From Theocolax elegans (taxonomy: Eukaryota; Arthropoda; Insecta; Hymenoptera; Cerocephalidae), in the NCBI GenBank assembly GCA_026168455.1, contig CM047430.1, positions 69,975,044-70,039,043 on the forward strand: a stretch of DNA of 64,000 nucleotides. The letters are read 5' to 3'. This document shows, in pieces, positions 24,879 through 38,587 of this stretch (position 1 is its first letter; each line of letters opens with the position of its first letter). A program made the position numbers and the translations under genes. A model generated the notes under the pieces. That model was not told the origin of the DNA, made no database searches, and saw only the letters and a program-made list of their open reading frames with translations.

Positions 24879-26485
24879 ATTATCTAAATAAATAAACAAT
24901 AATTCACAACTACGTAAACAAATGCACAAAAATTATAATTTTACAGTGTCGAAAACAAATACAGCACTAGTATAAATAGAAACGAGAAGTAAAAAAAAAA
25001 TATTTTGTCGGTTGATAAAATCAAATCGTCCTTATGAAAAATCATTATTTTAATTACACTTATACAGTAGAATTATCCTGAAAAATATAAACGGAAAATT
25101 ACATAAAGTTTATGCAAATGATTATACGGTCAAAGTGTAGGTGTAAGCTCGTGATGTATATGTACATACACACACACACACACGTATATATATACACATA
25201 CACTCAGGCGAGAGCGCGAAATGAATTTTTCGAGGAGGAGCAAATAAAATCGAAATTAAGTTTTTGCTGAGCAGAAGGATCATTAGCCGCGCTCTGTCGG
25301 TTTCGTAGGAGGGTTCTGACGCGATCTTAGCTGGCAATAATTTTCTTATTGTCGGATATTACCGCTTCGGCTTCATCTATTATCCATTATAGGTAACTTA
25401 ATAGCCAATTTAAGGGAACACGATTTAATAAGTTGGATATACGCAACGCGCAAGCCTTAACCCGTAGCAAATTTATTCCCTCTTTTTTTTTTATTCCTCC
25501 TCCTCTCTCCCTCTCTCTTACTCTGCTTTTGTCTTACCTGAAGTTGAATAAGATTCAATCAAGCGCGAATACCGCGTATATAGAGATAAAACGAAGAGTG
25601 CAAAATTCAAGTCACGATATAGGGTAAATGTGATCCGTAAGATCATTTTAATGGTGAACATTTGATTCATTTATTATGTATTATGCATACGTTGTTGGAA
25701 TCGTGAATTTGATTGGGTGGGCTCTGCGCAATGTTTGATGTACACTAATTTACAATTAAATCTTATTTACGCATAGTAAAGCATTGACCTTTCAAACGTA
25801 TTACTTTGGTAGTGTCTTATTAACGATATACAGGTAAATAAACTGTATAAGAGTTTAATTTAATATCAATTATAATGAAATAATATGATGATAACTTTTA
25901 CAATATCTTATTGAAAACGCGTGTCGAGTAATTTCATTATCCTGTAGGAAGTGTTGGCACGTATATTATTATATTAATATCTTGAGCTCGTTTATATCAT
26001 CATCAGATTCATCATTCGATACATTCTAAGTCGTCGCGTTCAATTTGTAATCCATTAAATGCATCGCTGAAAGAATTAATCATTCCATTTAAATTGATAT
26101 GGATTAATATAATACTTACGATATATTGTTATATTACTTATTTATTTTTTATTTACAATAACTAAAAAGGCTTAAGCTCTATACGTATTCATATATGCGA
26201 AAAAAAAACAAAAGAAGAATTATATTATAGTAATGAAATAATTAAAAATATTGCAATCTAACTATTGAATAATTTAAGGTACGCTTGTAAATTAATCAAT
26301 ACACTGAGATAAAGGAATATTTGTGAGAAAGAAATTGTGCATTTGTTACTAAAAATTTACATTGACTTGTAACAAAACATATATTTCTTTGATATTAACA
26401 CAAAGTTCTTAACTATTAAGATTTTAGATAATTTTAGAATTGCGTTTGCAATCTTGTATATAAAACGTTACGATAATATTTAATA
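24879..26485. other. Noncoding DNA, no supported gene
   Basis: AT-rich, with a (CA)n run near 25164-25184 and a GC-richer pocket at 25200-25340. No domain-bearing frame. Confidence 0.55.
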
Positions 26486-26489
26486 TTAA

Positions 26490-26875
26490 GGGGGTGTCAT
26501 ACTCAATTTTTGATATGATTAATAAATAAAAAAGTAGAACCGTATGTGAAAAAATAAGAGAAGAAGCACCGTCGTTTATTGACAACCTAACTGTGTGCTG
26601 AATTTTAGATTAAAATATTATTGCGTTTTCGAGAAAAGTCTTACCAAAAATATCAAATTTTTTCACCTCGTTGAGGTTAGGTTCACATTTTTGGTAAGAC
26701 TTTTCTCAAAAACGCAATATAATTTTACTCTGAATTTTGGCACACAGTTATACTATCAATAAATGAACGCGCCTCTTCTCTTATTCTTTCACATACTCTT
26801 TTATTTACAAATTTATTACTAATAATCGCGATTGCCGATAAGGTAGGGAGGATAAATATTGGCTATGACACCCCG
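26490..26875. mobile_element. 386-bp palindromic MITE with TTAA duplication
   Basis: The termini are GGGGGTGTCATA at the left and TATGACACCCCG at the right, each flanked by TTAA (26486-26489 and 26876-26879). A strong internal inverted repeat pairs GAAAAGTCTTACCAAAAAT (about 26634) with ATTTTTGGTAAGACTTTTC (about 26687), and outer arm segments also pair (AGAGAAGAAGC with CGCCTCTTCTCTTA). A TTAA duplication is known for the piggyBac and Kolobok superfamilies; which one applies cannot be settled here. No coding capacity. Confidence 0.85.
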
Positions 26876-27840
26876 TTAACTCAATGTGTATATTATGTAC
26901 ATAAATATTATTGTACAAAAGAAAATTGTACATAAATAAAATTATATCAGATTAAATAAATATTATTAAGTAACGAAATAATGTGCATTAATAATTACAT
27001 CTCAGGCATTAACAGTTAATACTCGACTTTTGTAATTTTGAACTGCCTCAAATAATACTTAACTGCAAAGAAATATTCATTTGCTCCTATTTAAGTCATC
27101 AGATCTTAAATGTTAAGAAACGTCAATTGACTCAAATATTCCTTTCTCTCAGTGTAGAATGGATTGAAATAATTTGAGTGGTTATGGAAAGCTCCAAGGC
27201 TATATTATACTTACTTTAGTCGTATCATCAAAACCCGAATAATGATTATAGTATTATGATAAATACTAAACGGATATTCTAGGAAGAATAATAATTTTTA
27301 GAACAAATTCGATTGGATCATCTAACAAATTATTTGAATTTCACAATCTTTAATTTAATTATACTAAATAATATTTTTCTCCGTGTGGAAAAAATAATCA
27401 ATATATACAAATAAGTGATACTTTAAGTTTCTTTATTGAAACGAATATACCGCGAATATGTATAAATTCGTAAAAGAGTTGTAAATCAAATCGTTGAGAT
27501 ACCTCTCAATATTATTATCTCTCGCGTATAAAAATTCCCAATACCTCGATAAACACGTTTGAATCTCAATAATAATCGTTGTACAAGAAGTAGTATAAGA
27601 AGAAGAAGAAGAAGGAGAAGAAGAAGAAGCTGACGCAGAAATTGCAATTTATTAAACATTTCGTCCGGGTTTTTACATCTTCGCTTTAATAACGTTCACT
27701 TATACGATTAAATCTTCGCGTGGATCCAATCAATTCAATTGAATTCTCTTTCACGGTAAAAGTCCCAGGACCGGGGCGCCGGGAGTGCTACCATTAATAC
27801 TCTGTACTTTAATAGGTTTACCCGGAGTGCGCAAGCGAGG

Positions 27841-27845
<5 letters not shown>

Positions 27846-27886
<41 letters not shown>
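27846..27886. repeat. (GA)n microsatellite
   Basis: About 20 GA dinucleotides. The E/R-rich frame across it is an artefact. Confidence 0.95.
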
Positions 27887-27887
<1 letters not shown>

Positions 27888-28644
27888 CTTACGTATATAG
27901 CCATATTGGTTCTATACCATATTTACAGATTACCGTGGGATGCGAACGCGAAATATTCAATCCAATAAAGTTTAATCCTTGTTGCCAGGTTAGATTTACG
28001 CGCGTACGACCGCCCGCCACCCGCCCGCCCGCGTATAACCTTCTATGCATTTTTTAATCTCGCTCAAAAAATATCATCCCGTTTGGCTTTCGTACACCTA
28101 CCCCTTCCTCTCTCTCTCTCTCTCTGCCAATAACCAACCCCTCCTCCATGTCACTTTATACCACTAACTTTTCATCTATCCTACGAATATGCAAAAAATA
28201 AAAAAAAAATCTCTAATTAGTTGTAACGAAAATATGCGCCTTTTAGATGTACACTCGCTCCCGTTTTTTCGTGTATATATATATATCTATATAAATATAG
28301 TTTTTTACGATGTTTTTCTTTATGGGTAAGTGCATAAAAATAGATTTTTCGATACTTTATCCGATGGTCGAGCGGTGATAAAAATTGACGGCAGTTTATA
28401 CAATTTAATTCGTCTACTTTTTTTCTTGTACACTTGTTTTCCTCTCTCCTATAGCGTCCCTTTTAAATTAAGATTCGGGATTTAAGCATTACGATCCTGA
28501 GGAACGCGACGCGCGTATATATCTATAATTTTATTCGCGCGGCGATCCATTTTTTACGTAAAGTAGATTATCCGTCATTTTAAATGTTATTCACCGCGTA
28601 TTAATCATTTTTAAGAGTCCATACATTTTGTACCGAAGGTTCGG

Positions 28645-28649
<5 letters not shown>

Positions 28650-28700
<51 letters not shown>
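28650..28700. repeat. (TA)n microsatellite
   Basis: About 20 uninterrupted TA dinucleotides with short TATG borders. Confidence 0.95.
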
Positions 28701-30470
28701 CAGATATTACTGGATCGCGGGGGCGCTTACGATACGACAAACTTCGAGTCTCCGGTTGAACGAGCCTGCACGTGTTCACTTCAAACCATGACAATGTGTC
28801 CTTTGCAGTTTCTGCGGTTCTCGACTGTATTAACGCGACTGCGAAACGCTACCCAATAATAGAGCTGGTTTCCACGCTTTCTCACTTTCTCTTTACAAAG
28901 GAACCGTTTCTCCCTGGATTTCGCTTGAAATCGATATTTATAAAAATAATTTTCATCCTTCAAAGAGATTTTAATCGTAACTGAAATTACACCGGAGATT
29001 TCAGAAATTCTATACAGATATATCTGTATACGCTTAGTTCGTGTTGATTTATGTACAAGTAAAAGGTATCTCTTTTGTATTAATTTATAGTTACAACAGC
29101 ATCACCCTGGTAGAAAGTTGCAGGTGCGTTATCGAGTTTCAGCGATGCATTTTCTAATTCGACAATCTAATTGTTACGAAATAATTTCGAGTAAATAATC
29201 TATGATAAGAAAGAGTGTTGAATCGTTTGAATGAAATGACAGAACCTGAAACATCATCCACTATGTAAAAGACTCGTTCATATGAAATTACTACATTTTT
29301 TTACGGATATATTACTTGGATTATCAAAATTATTAGTTTAATTATACCAAATATAATACATCTACTTATATAGTGACTCAAAATATAAAATAAAATATAA
29401 TAATATTTTAATAATCCATTTTTCTGTCTGTATATTTTTATACCTCTAGTAGCAATTTTTCCATTTTTAATGTTATCGCGTTAAAAATATCTATTTTCTA
29501 GATAACTAACTAACCAATTTCTACCAATTTTGAATAAATGACTAATTTTGACAAAAATATTCGACTTTTTTCTACTGGATCGATTAAAATGTGTTTAACA
29601 GTTTAAATAAAAATTAAATAAAATAGTATTTTGTAAAAATTAATTATATCTATCAGCGCATATAACCGATGCTTTTAATAAACGTCTTTATTAAAGAATT
29701 ATAATTAAATATAAATAAATTAAATAAATCGATCCGGAGTGTCCATTGATTTTATCGTGAGTACACGATGGAGCATATTGCATTACTGTCAAATATTAAG
29801 AGCATATAACTTAAAAAATATTGAATAACAAGTTGATTTCATTCGGTAACAGTGTAATAATCTTCTGTAACCAAAGGGTAAGAAATAATAAATTCCTGAA
29901 AAGCAAAGATAATGAGATAAAAGGGTGAAGTGCGCAAATGAAAAAAAAATGGAAAATAGATATTAATCTCGTAAATCAATGACCTCAAAAGTATCCGTAC
30001 GATAGATGTTGTATTCCAAAATCAACGGCGCGAAAACGGCGAGTTAATTGCAACGTTTGACTCAGGGCGCCGCGAGGCGTCCAGGGCAGATTGCGTGTTT
30101 CTCGTCTCGACTATACAAATATATAGATATAGCGTGTGCGAGCGCGTGTGTGTGTCTATACATGTATATACATATCGAGGAGCCAACCTCCGTATTACAT
30201 AGAGTTCGAGTCGTTAAAATTTTTCGATCGGAGAAAAGGTGCGAGATATTTAAACTACATAAGGAAAAGGGGATATATATAAGTGGTGGATTAAATTGAC
30301 CAAGACAATCGGTGAAGAAGGGTTTCGGAACCGCGTTATTTAACCAAGCGGCCATTTGAAATTTTTTGAGCCTTTGTGACCCAGAGAACCTAATTAATTC
30401 CACGGTAATGAGTTAGTTCCCCTGGACTGTACGACGAGTAGGCTAGACCGGGATTCGTTTGCCCCAGGCG

Positions 30471-30491
30471 CTGCTGCTGCTGCTGCTGCTG
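30471..30491. repeat. (CTG)n microsatellite
   Basis: Seven CTG triplets, followed within 50 bp by a (CT)n tract at about 30535-30560. Confidence 0.9.
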
Positions 30492-30527
30492 TTATACTAC
30501 CATCGCCCTCTCCCCTCCCTCTCACTA

Positions 30528-30559
<32 letters not shown>

Positions 30560-33500
30560 CCTCTCTCGCTTACACTTTCCTCGGGCGCGTATTTCTACCT
30601 CTCGCCTTCGTTGGCAAACTACTTCATGCGGAGTTCCATGCACTCGTGTTTAGATTAGATTTGATATTAATTGCTTGCTATGCGCGAAGGGGGTGAACAG
30701 CGAAATTGTGCGTAAGACCTTCCTTTTGCAACCCACTGCCCGTATTTAGCGGTATATCTTTTTTTTTCTTCCTTTGGTTATACAACACCACTGTTTATAT
30801 ACATTGGATTCATTTAATTACGACAATTATTTGTAAGGATTTGCGATTGCTTGGTGTAAGGAAATAATGTAGTTCATTCGGGGTAAAACCCTGATGAATT
30901 TTTAGGTAATCATTAACTTATTTTGGCCAAACCAGCCAATCTCTAGCTAAAATTCGGCTGAGAAAAATCAGACTTTTTAAATCAAAATTTTATTATCAAA
31001 AAAGAATAATTTATTTACTCAGTTTTGTACACACCTGTAAATAAATAATTTTTCAACGTGCCAATTTTTATGTATTTTTCAAATAAGGTTCGTATTGAAA
31101 AGAAGAGATATAAAAATTTGTTTGGTAACAATAATTATCATTTCATTCATAGTAACAAGAAATAATATTTCGTTGTAATTTAATTATACTAAGAAAAAAA
31201 ATGTATGATTTTTAAAAATATTTAAAATTAAAATCGATTTAAAAAAATTAGCATACAATAATGTAATTATTAACTATTTGAATTACCTATAACGTTTAGC
31301 ATCTCATCTAAAAAGGTTAATTAATTTTCTAGCAGGGAAGCTTTTAGGTATATATCTATATTATTGACATTAATGCTTGACTAATACGTTTATATAGGTA
31401 TATATATTTGCATATAAAAGATAATACTGTTTATAAAATGGATAATTAATTCATTATATACACGTATCATTATATTTATAATTATTTATACGAAACTATT
31501 ATACGTGGATAACAGCTGGTTACGATTCATAATAATATTTAACAAAATTAATTACTCTCCCCTTCTCCTTCCCTCATCCCCATTCCCCGCCGTCGCCCCC
31601 CCTGCCCACTTCGGGTTTCCTTATTAATTATAACAGACGTCTAAATTAATACTCTGTCAAAACTTTCGTGATTAATCTGACCTGATTACGTCAAAATTAT
31701 AACTATTATTATCGCGGCCAGTTTCCTGGAATGAGAATAATTATTTGCCATTTATCAGAGGTGGGACGATACGTTACACCGAGAATTTTAAACAAATATA
31801 CACAACGACGTCCCGTTATATATACATCGATATTATATGTATATATAATTGTCGTGTAATTGACATAAACGCTTCGATAAATAATACATCGCATTAATTT
31901 ATTCTTTGTTTATCGCGACACAATTTATTTATTTACCGACTAATTGAATACACGCAATTAAAAAATACATCTACTAAAATTGTAATTACCGTAAAAAAAA
32001 AAATAAAAAAAAAATAAGAACCCGGAAAATTTTTGCGAAACCCACCGAATAAACAAGAGTGTTGATTACCTTTTTTTTACTTTACATCGGGGTAAAAATA
32101 CATTACAAGAACTAAGAAAAGCAAACAATCGTGACATTCGTGACGAAAAGAAAATGTTGTACACTCATTCGACAAAAAGTCTGAGTAATATCAACGAAAG
32201 CTTACGTCCCTCGTTCGAGGGAAATTGATTAGTTACCGCGAAAAAGACGAGGTTGCCGTCGAAAGCAAGTATTGCAATTAGCATGCTAATTAATAATGCA
32301 AACTCACAACCGAACTCCACTTCATTGGTTATCCTCCGCGTGTGCATATGTGTACGATACGTATATACAAGTACCATCTAGTATTCTCGCTCGATAATGC
32401 AGAGTCGGCTGTAAAAACGCGTACGATCGATTTTACGCAGTTAACTGTATTATCTAGACTCGTAGTTGTGTACCTGGAGATTATTTTCGTTGAATTTAGT
32501 TGGTGCGAGGGGGAGAAAGAAGGTGGAATTCTCAAGATGACGCGTTACCTCGAGAACGACGCGCCGCTTATCATTTATTCAAATCGCGCGGCCGCGAATT
32601 TTCGAAAACATCGACGTTGCGATATAGGACGGGCGGTGTGTAGCGGCGCATCTTCGTGGCTTCGAACTCGCGAGATGCGAGAACTTTCGGAATAAGTATA
32701 TATTCCTGCTTTTTCATTATTAAACGGGATTAATAATTTAATATGCAGAGCTACGTGAATTTCGAGGTGAAATCGGCTTTACATTTACAAGAAATAATGT
32801 GAAGAAAAAGTGATGCGTAGCTTTTTTATCGTTACTTATTGCGTTTGAGATTAAACAAATTTTTATATATTTTTTGTTATTTTATAATAACCTAACCCCG
32901 CGTATACTCGCATAAATATAAAACAGTAAATCGATAAAATAATATATTTAATATTAAAATCTCCTAAACTATTTCCTACGGAATAAAAAATCTTATATTT
33001 TATATAGTAAATGAATTAATCTATAAGAGTTATATAAAAAAATTACTAATATGTATGAAAAGGCGTAATATTTCTAATTAATTACAAAAATAAATTATTT
33101 TGTAAGTTTTATAATAAATAATTTTTACAAATAATTATTTAAAAGGTATAGTCAGATTTAAACATTTCATTAAAAAAAAATTAAATATTAGATAAAAAAA
33201 ATAAATAAAATTAAATACTTATTTATTGTAATTCACGTGTTTTTGTATGATCATATATCTCTAATCTCGAAAATTTCAGCCGACACTGATCAACTATTCT
33301 GGAAGTCAAGATATTCTGAATAGATGTACTTCAGATTTCCCCTAATTTACTATGCTTAAATTTTCAACGGAGAAATACTATTTTTAAAAAAGTATAAATA
33401 TTTTATAATAAAATTAAACATAAGTGGGAGTATATCGCATTTGATTATGACAAATTTTCGATTGTGTAAAATTTCAAGGTGATACATGCAATATATATTA

Positions 33501-36500
33501 TAAGATTATATTGTGTTTTAATTTTAGTAATAACGTTGGATTAATATTTAAAAATTTTTTAAATTAATAATATAAATTGTAATACGAATCTTCTTGACAT
33601 CTTGCACAATTAGAGATGGCCGGTTTTCTTAAAAATATAAAAAATTAATTTCAGTGAAAACAGTACTTATTAGCCAAAAAAATAATATAAATAATCAACT
33701 GTAATAGAAAATAATCTATAATTTTGCACGACTGCTTGTAGGAAACAACCCTTTCATTAATCTTTCATAACTGTATTTTGATCCAATAAAAAGAGATCTC
33801 CCTACGCAAGAAAAATAAGGTATTCCACAACTACCCTACCAAAGTTTAGTTTAGATTCACTCAGGATGGCAATGCTCTCGATCTTTGAGTAAGCTTTGAT
33901 TACTCAAAACGGGCATTGAAGTTCTATACATATATCTATATATATATATGAATTCGTTCAATTAACATTTCGCGGGGTGGAAACATCGGTGCACGTGCTG
34001 GAAGTTAATGAACAAGATTCAATGCCGTAGAAGTTGGATTCGCGCACTCGGTGAAAAATCTTGTGAATGCAATAACGAAGGTGCATGCGCTGCGCGCGTG
34101 TATATATATAGATGTATGTACCTAAAACGCATTCGAGGGCGGGTTGCAACAGGGTAAGCATCGGGATCTGAAGTACCGACGCACGTACATTACATTCAAT
34201 AGCCCAGCTAATTAGTAATAAGCTAATACGCTCAAAAAACATTACATTCACGCGCACGTTCCTTTTATTTCATTTTTTTTTCTTTTTTCTCCTTTCACTT
34301 GCTTGATTCTTTTAATTTTATTCCCTTGATTTTCATCCTTCCGTATTCAAATAATTTCTGCAATATTTTTCTTTTATTTTTCGCGCGTTTATTTAGTTTT
34401 TTTTCCTACAACGCGGAGGGTTTTCAAACGCGTGGTTCGTATAAGAAAATCGGGGAATGTTCCTATTGACAACAGTGTACGCATGTGTCTGCGTTTTTAA
34501 CATAAACGGGCCCTTCATCAATTTTTTATTTATTAAAATGTGCTAGTTTAAAAAATTACGAGAATAACGTTTTTTAGGAACATTTGGAAGAATAAAAAGG
34601 AAGGAAAATTCGGAGAGAAAGAGAAATACTGTTCCTTTGACGAGTGTTTCTTTTTCGTTGCCGAGGGAATTCGATAAGCTTGTCACACGAGGCTGACCAT
34701 CAATCGAGAAAAGTCTCGATATTTCAATGATTAAAGGGAAGTATATATATATATATATATATACATATATCCGAGAATAGTTTTTTTTCTCCTTTCCGGT
34801 GCATATACGCGTATTATTATATTTGGAGTATTCAATTGGAATTTTCGCGTTCGTTAATGTTACAAAAGCGAAGCGGATTCAATTTTAAAGTATTATAACG
34901 TACATGAGCGTACAAAATCAAACAGTGGGAAATTGTACCTTCGGCAAAATTATATTTGTATATTAATGAATACCTGTTTAATCACGCGAAACCCATTGAA
35001 TCGTATATTATCATCCAAAAAAGATCCAGGTGACTTTATTTTAAAATTTTTAAAATCTAATTATTCGTCTTATTTTTTTGGTGTTACAAATGTATAAAAC
35101 ATATTTATTTGATAAAAATATTTGTCGAGTGGTGATATATAAACGTCCGGTCATACAAATTGAGGGTACGGAGTGTATATACATATATCGACGATAAAGG
35201 GGTGGCGCGGGCACAAAGACGCGCGTTCCAGAGCATTGGATAATTCGTCGACTAATCTAAATTAATAGAAGAGATCCGTGGATTCGAGGATCGCTCACCG
35301 GTCTCGTGGTAGGAAAGAGAGAGAGAGAGAGGGGCCGAGGACGGAGGGAGGGAGGGAGGGAGGGAGGATGCTATAGCAGCAAATCGACGCACAAAGAGAA
35401 GACGTGTACCAGTACCGGAACCTAGGACCGAACGGGAAACTACAATAGCTTTCCTAAGGGGGAGGTAATACATAGAGGAACGAAGACGGAGGATAGTGAA
35501 TTTTGGTTGGTTAGGCACCAGACAATGATCTGCTTTGCCTCGCGTAATGGAAGACAAACAGCCTCGGCCTTATCCACTTCCTCGTTGGTACGAAGCGTTG
35601 CGCATCATCAACGGTTCCTTTCCATCCTCCCCTCTATATGCCGCCCCTTACACACCTAACGACACTCGGTGTCTTCTGCAGCGAGACGTCGTCGTGATAA
35701 TATACTCTATTCCTTTCTTCCATCTAGATTTCGAGGCACCTCTTACTCTCCGATCTTATTTATCTACAAGCTATGCAATCTTCGAGAAATTAATCGTACC
35801 AATTCTTGAGTTTCCCGTGATTGCAGATCGATCAGAAAGGAAAATTTCCATGATCAAATCTATTTACACTACATATATACATTTTTCGTTTTTGTATGAA
35901 GCATGAATACAAGTAAACAAAGTACAATTATTTACACCTTTTGATAAATATTTTTACCATTGATGGCATTGTTCTTTCGATACAACAAAATAACGTAAAT
36001 CTGAAGTCAGGTGTTTTTAAAATTTATTAATAAATAAAAGAAACATTCAAAATTAATAAACATAACATTACAGTAAGATAGTGAACCGAATTCTCGATAT
36101 CCCAATAGTTACAATAATTTAGTGAAATAAAATACTAATGAAGAACTACATATTCTAATTTTCTTTTAGAATCAGAAAATGTGTATATCTATTTAACAAA
36201 TAGTAAAAGAAAATTTAACTTAATTATAAAATTATGTTTAATAAATTTAATAATAAAGCCTATGCAGACATCATGTTGTCGATCATACGCTTGGAAGTAT
36301 TATAATTGTCATTAGCAGTAATAATAATAATAATTTAGATATATAAAAATATAGAGTGAAAAATTTAAAATAATAATAATTGTTGAACCGGAAACGTTCT
36401 GATTCATCGTATACTTGGTTTGAATGTCGCCTGTTAATTGAAATTTCAGTGAAGAAAACATCTAACATCCTCGGTGACGAGGCTGGAGTACTCTGTTTAA

Positions 36501-36534
36501 ATCCGAATCGAAATTGTTTTTTTCATTGAAATTT

Positions 36535-36840
36535 TAAATTTATTTATTTATTTATATCCAGAGTTACATAGATCTCATATACATCATATAAAAAATACAT
36601 AAATATACAAAATTATGCATATAACATTCGCAGGCTACTGTTACAGTGCAGTAATTATCTTACAACAATAACCCACTACAACTCCACGAATCCTACAGAG
36701 AGAAATGTAATTCCATGTTCGTAGGTTCGGACTACAATTTTAGAACTAAAAAACAATGTTGGTTAGCGTCGTTGTGATATCCACAGCAATAACTTCCAAC
36801 CATACTGTCATACATTCTTTTTTCATTCATTCATAATAGG
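36535..36840 (-). mobile_element. Possible 3' tail of a non-LTR retrotransposon
   Basis: On the minus strand this reads as unique sequence ending in a short TAAA tetramer run (plus-strand TTTATTTATTTATTTATAT at about 36538-36556). Short tetramer tails are typical of some LINE 3' ends. No reverse-transcriptase frame is present, so this would be a 5'-truncated copy. It could equally be an unrelated microsatellite. Confidence 0.25.
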
Positions 36841-37586
36841 TTACTTTGACGCTACAATTCCATATCGGACTTCCAGAAATGTCTCACATCGTCAAAACCC
36901 ATTTATTCACACTTATAGGTATTGGTTATACAGGTCTATCTGACTTCCATAACCAACACTTTAAACACTTCAATATATTGTTTAATTTTTAGTAATTATA
37001 TTATCTACCTTTTAACAATGATAACAGTCTTCATTATAGGGAATTTAATTATTTTACACTTATTATAGTTATTTTATTATTTGTATTTTTGCATTTGCTT
37101 TTTACTTTTTTGAGATTTCATTATTGTAGTTTTAATTTATAGTAAGAAAATTAAATGTATATTTTGTAAACATTTTTTCAAAGGTCTTGTTCTAATAACA
37201 ATGTAACTAAATTCTAATAACTAATAACTAAATTCTTATTTGAAATAGTAATTGTCAATTTGACTTTAATATGAAATTAATCAACTGTAGATAGGCTTAA
37301 TACATAATCATAAAAAGTGAGGTTAGATATACATATAATTAATAATTCAAAATAACATATATAGTTTAAATTATTAAATAATTAATAATATTTAATGTAA
37401 AAGTGAAATGAATGCACGATATGTCATGTAATGTTAAATAAGTCAAAGGAAATCATCAAAAATTAATACTTTGTTTAAAAAATGTATCTTTTGATTTTAA
37501 CTAATTGATAATTTCTCACTTGTTAATTTTTTAGTCACGGTGCAATATAGGTTTTTATAGGTTTTTCGATATATTTAGTAAAATAA

Positions 37587-37590
37587 AACT
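37587..37590. other. Target site duplication, left copy
   Basis: AACT immediately before the left LTR, repeated at 43680-43683 immediately after the right LTR. A 4-bp duplication is usual for Ty3/gypsy-type integrases. Confidence 0.9.
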
Positions 37591-38574
37591 TGTGACGTGT
37601 CCACTGGGGATTAGGGTGGAGTCACGGTTAAAACACAAAAATCAAACAACTCAGTAAAAAGAGATTGCAGGTTTATTGCACTTAATGTGCTCTCGAATAT
37701 TACACGGCAAAGCGGCGGCTTTGCCGTTCAAAATTGCCAGTCACGTTGGCCGCGGTCGCTCGCGTTCGCGCGATTGCGGGCCGTCCCGCACCTAACTACG
37801 CGTCGCGCACACACACTTTAAGGAAGCTGGACTTGGGAGGAAGGAGCACGGCTCACCTGGACGCTCGTCTCCTGGGTCCTCGGACACACACGTAGTTATT
37901 TAAAATAGCGATATGGCGTGTCGCACAATCGGTGGTCGGTCGCAGTCTCTCGAGTATCGGCACGCACGAAGCGAGAGAGTTTTCCCTCGGCGTATTGCGC
38001 AGGCGCGCCTACTCTCGCGTCTCGAGTCGTGCGCGCTCGGCTCAGTTCGTACTGGCCGCTCGGGCCGTGATTTCGCTGCCTCGACGGAGATGTCGTCGAC
38101 GACGTTGACTTCGTGGTGCTGGATGGCGATTGAGTAACTGCAGCCCTGCTGAGATTACTATCTGCGAGGTAAGCGTTTAAATCGTTCCTTTTTACCTCGA
38201 TTTTAAGCTAAATCGAGCCTCTCGAGTTTCTTCATTGCAGGTGCCGTATATTGTCAATACGGGATCTTCGGCTCGGAGTGTCCGGACAGCTGGAGAGGGC
38301 ATTCAAGGCTGGATGGGACCTGGGAATATGGTACGGGTCATTCCTGGTGCTGGAGAAGGCATTAGGATGCTGGATCAACGGAGCAGTGTGTGTGTGTGTG
38401 CAATTGTGCGCAGTCAGGAGTCGCATCTCCTTTGCTTCGGGTTCTCCTGCTTACTACGCACTGATTGGTATGTATAGCACGCTTACTTCGCATAGTAAGC
38501 TTGACAGGTGCTATACTATACCTTGTCTCGCTATTTTATTTCTAAGTGACATGTAGTATAACAACAATGTCACA
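37591..38574 (-). repeat. 3' LTR (minus-strand orientation)
   Basis: A 984-bp LTR with TG...CA ends: on the minus strand it begins TGTGACATTG and ends CACGTCACA. It has a GC-rich block at 37700-38130. A minus-strand AATAAA at 37672-37677 is the likely polyadenylation signal. The open frames inside (for example 37913-38137 plus) recur unchanged in the other LTR and are not supported as genes. Confidence 0.95.
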
Positions 38575-38587
38575 ACTCCCCCCTCCC
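38575..38587 (-). other. Polypurine tract
   Basis: On the minus strand the sequence reads GGGAGGGGGGAGT directly before the 3' LTR. This is the expected plus-strand DNA primer site of an LTR retrotransposon and fixes the orientation together with the primer-binding site. Confidence 0.9.

Larger units (their letters stand above)
26880..37586. other. Noncoding DNA, no supported gene
   Basis: AT-rich with scattered GC-richer pockets near 28000-28060, 30040-30110, 30440-30660, 32380-32690 and 35200-35660. The 123-codon frame at 35535-35906 (plus) and 117-codon frame at 32342-32695 (plus) lie in pockets of mixed composition. Neither has a recognisable domain or repeat, and overlapping frames exist on the other strand. 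I do not call them as genes, though they are the least unlikely host ORFs in the window. Confidence 0.5.

Noticed and set aside
30768..30790. CTTTGGTTAT word resembling miR-9
   Set aside because: Similarity ends after the seed and there is no hairpin partner.
35535..35906. 123-codon plus-strand ORF in a mixed-composition region
   Set aside because: No recognisable motif, and an antisense frame of similar length exists alongside. Kept only as an unlikely candidate.
37913..38137. 74-codon plus-strand ORF repeated at 43018-43242
   Set aside because: Identical because it lies in the two LTRs, antisense to the element. No evidence that it is translated.
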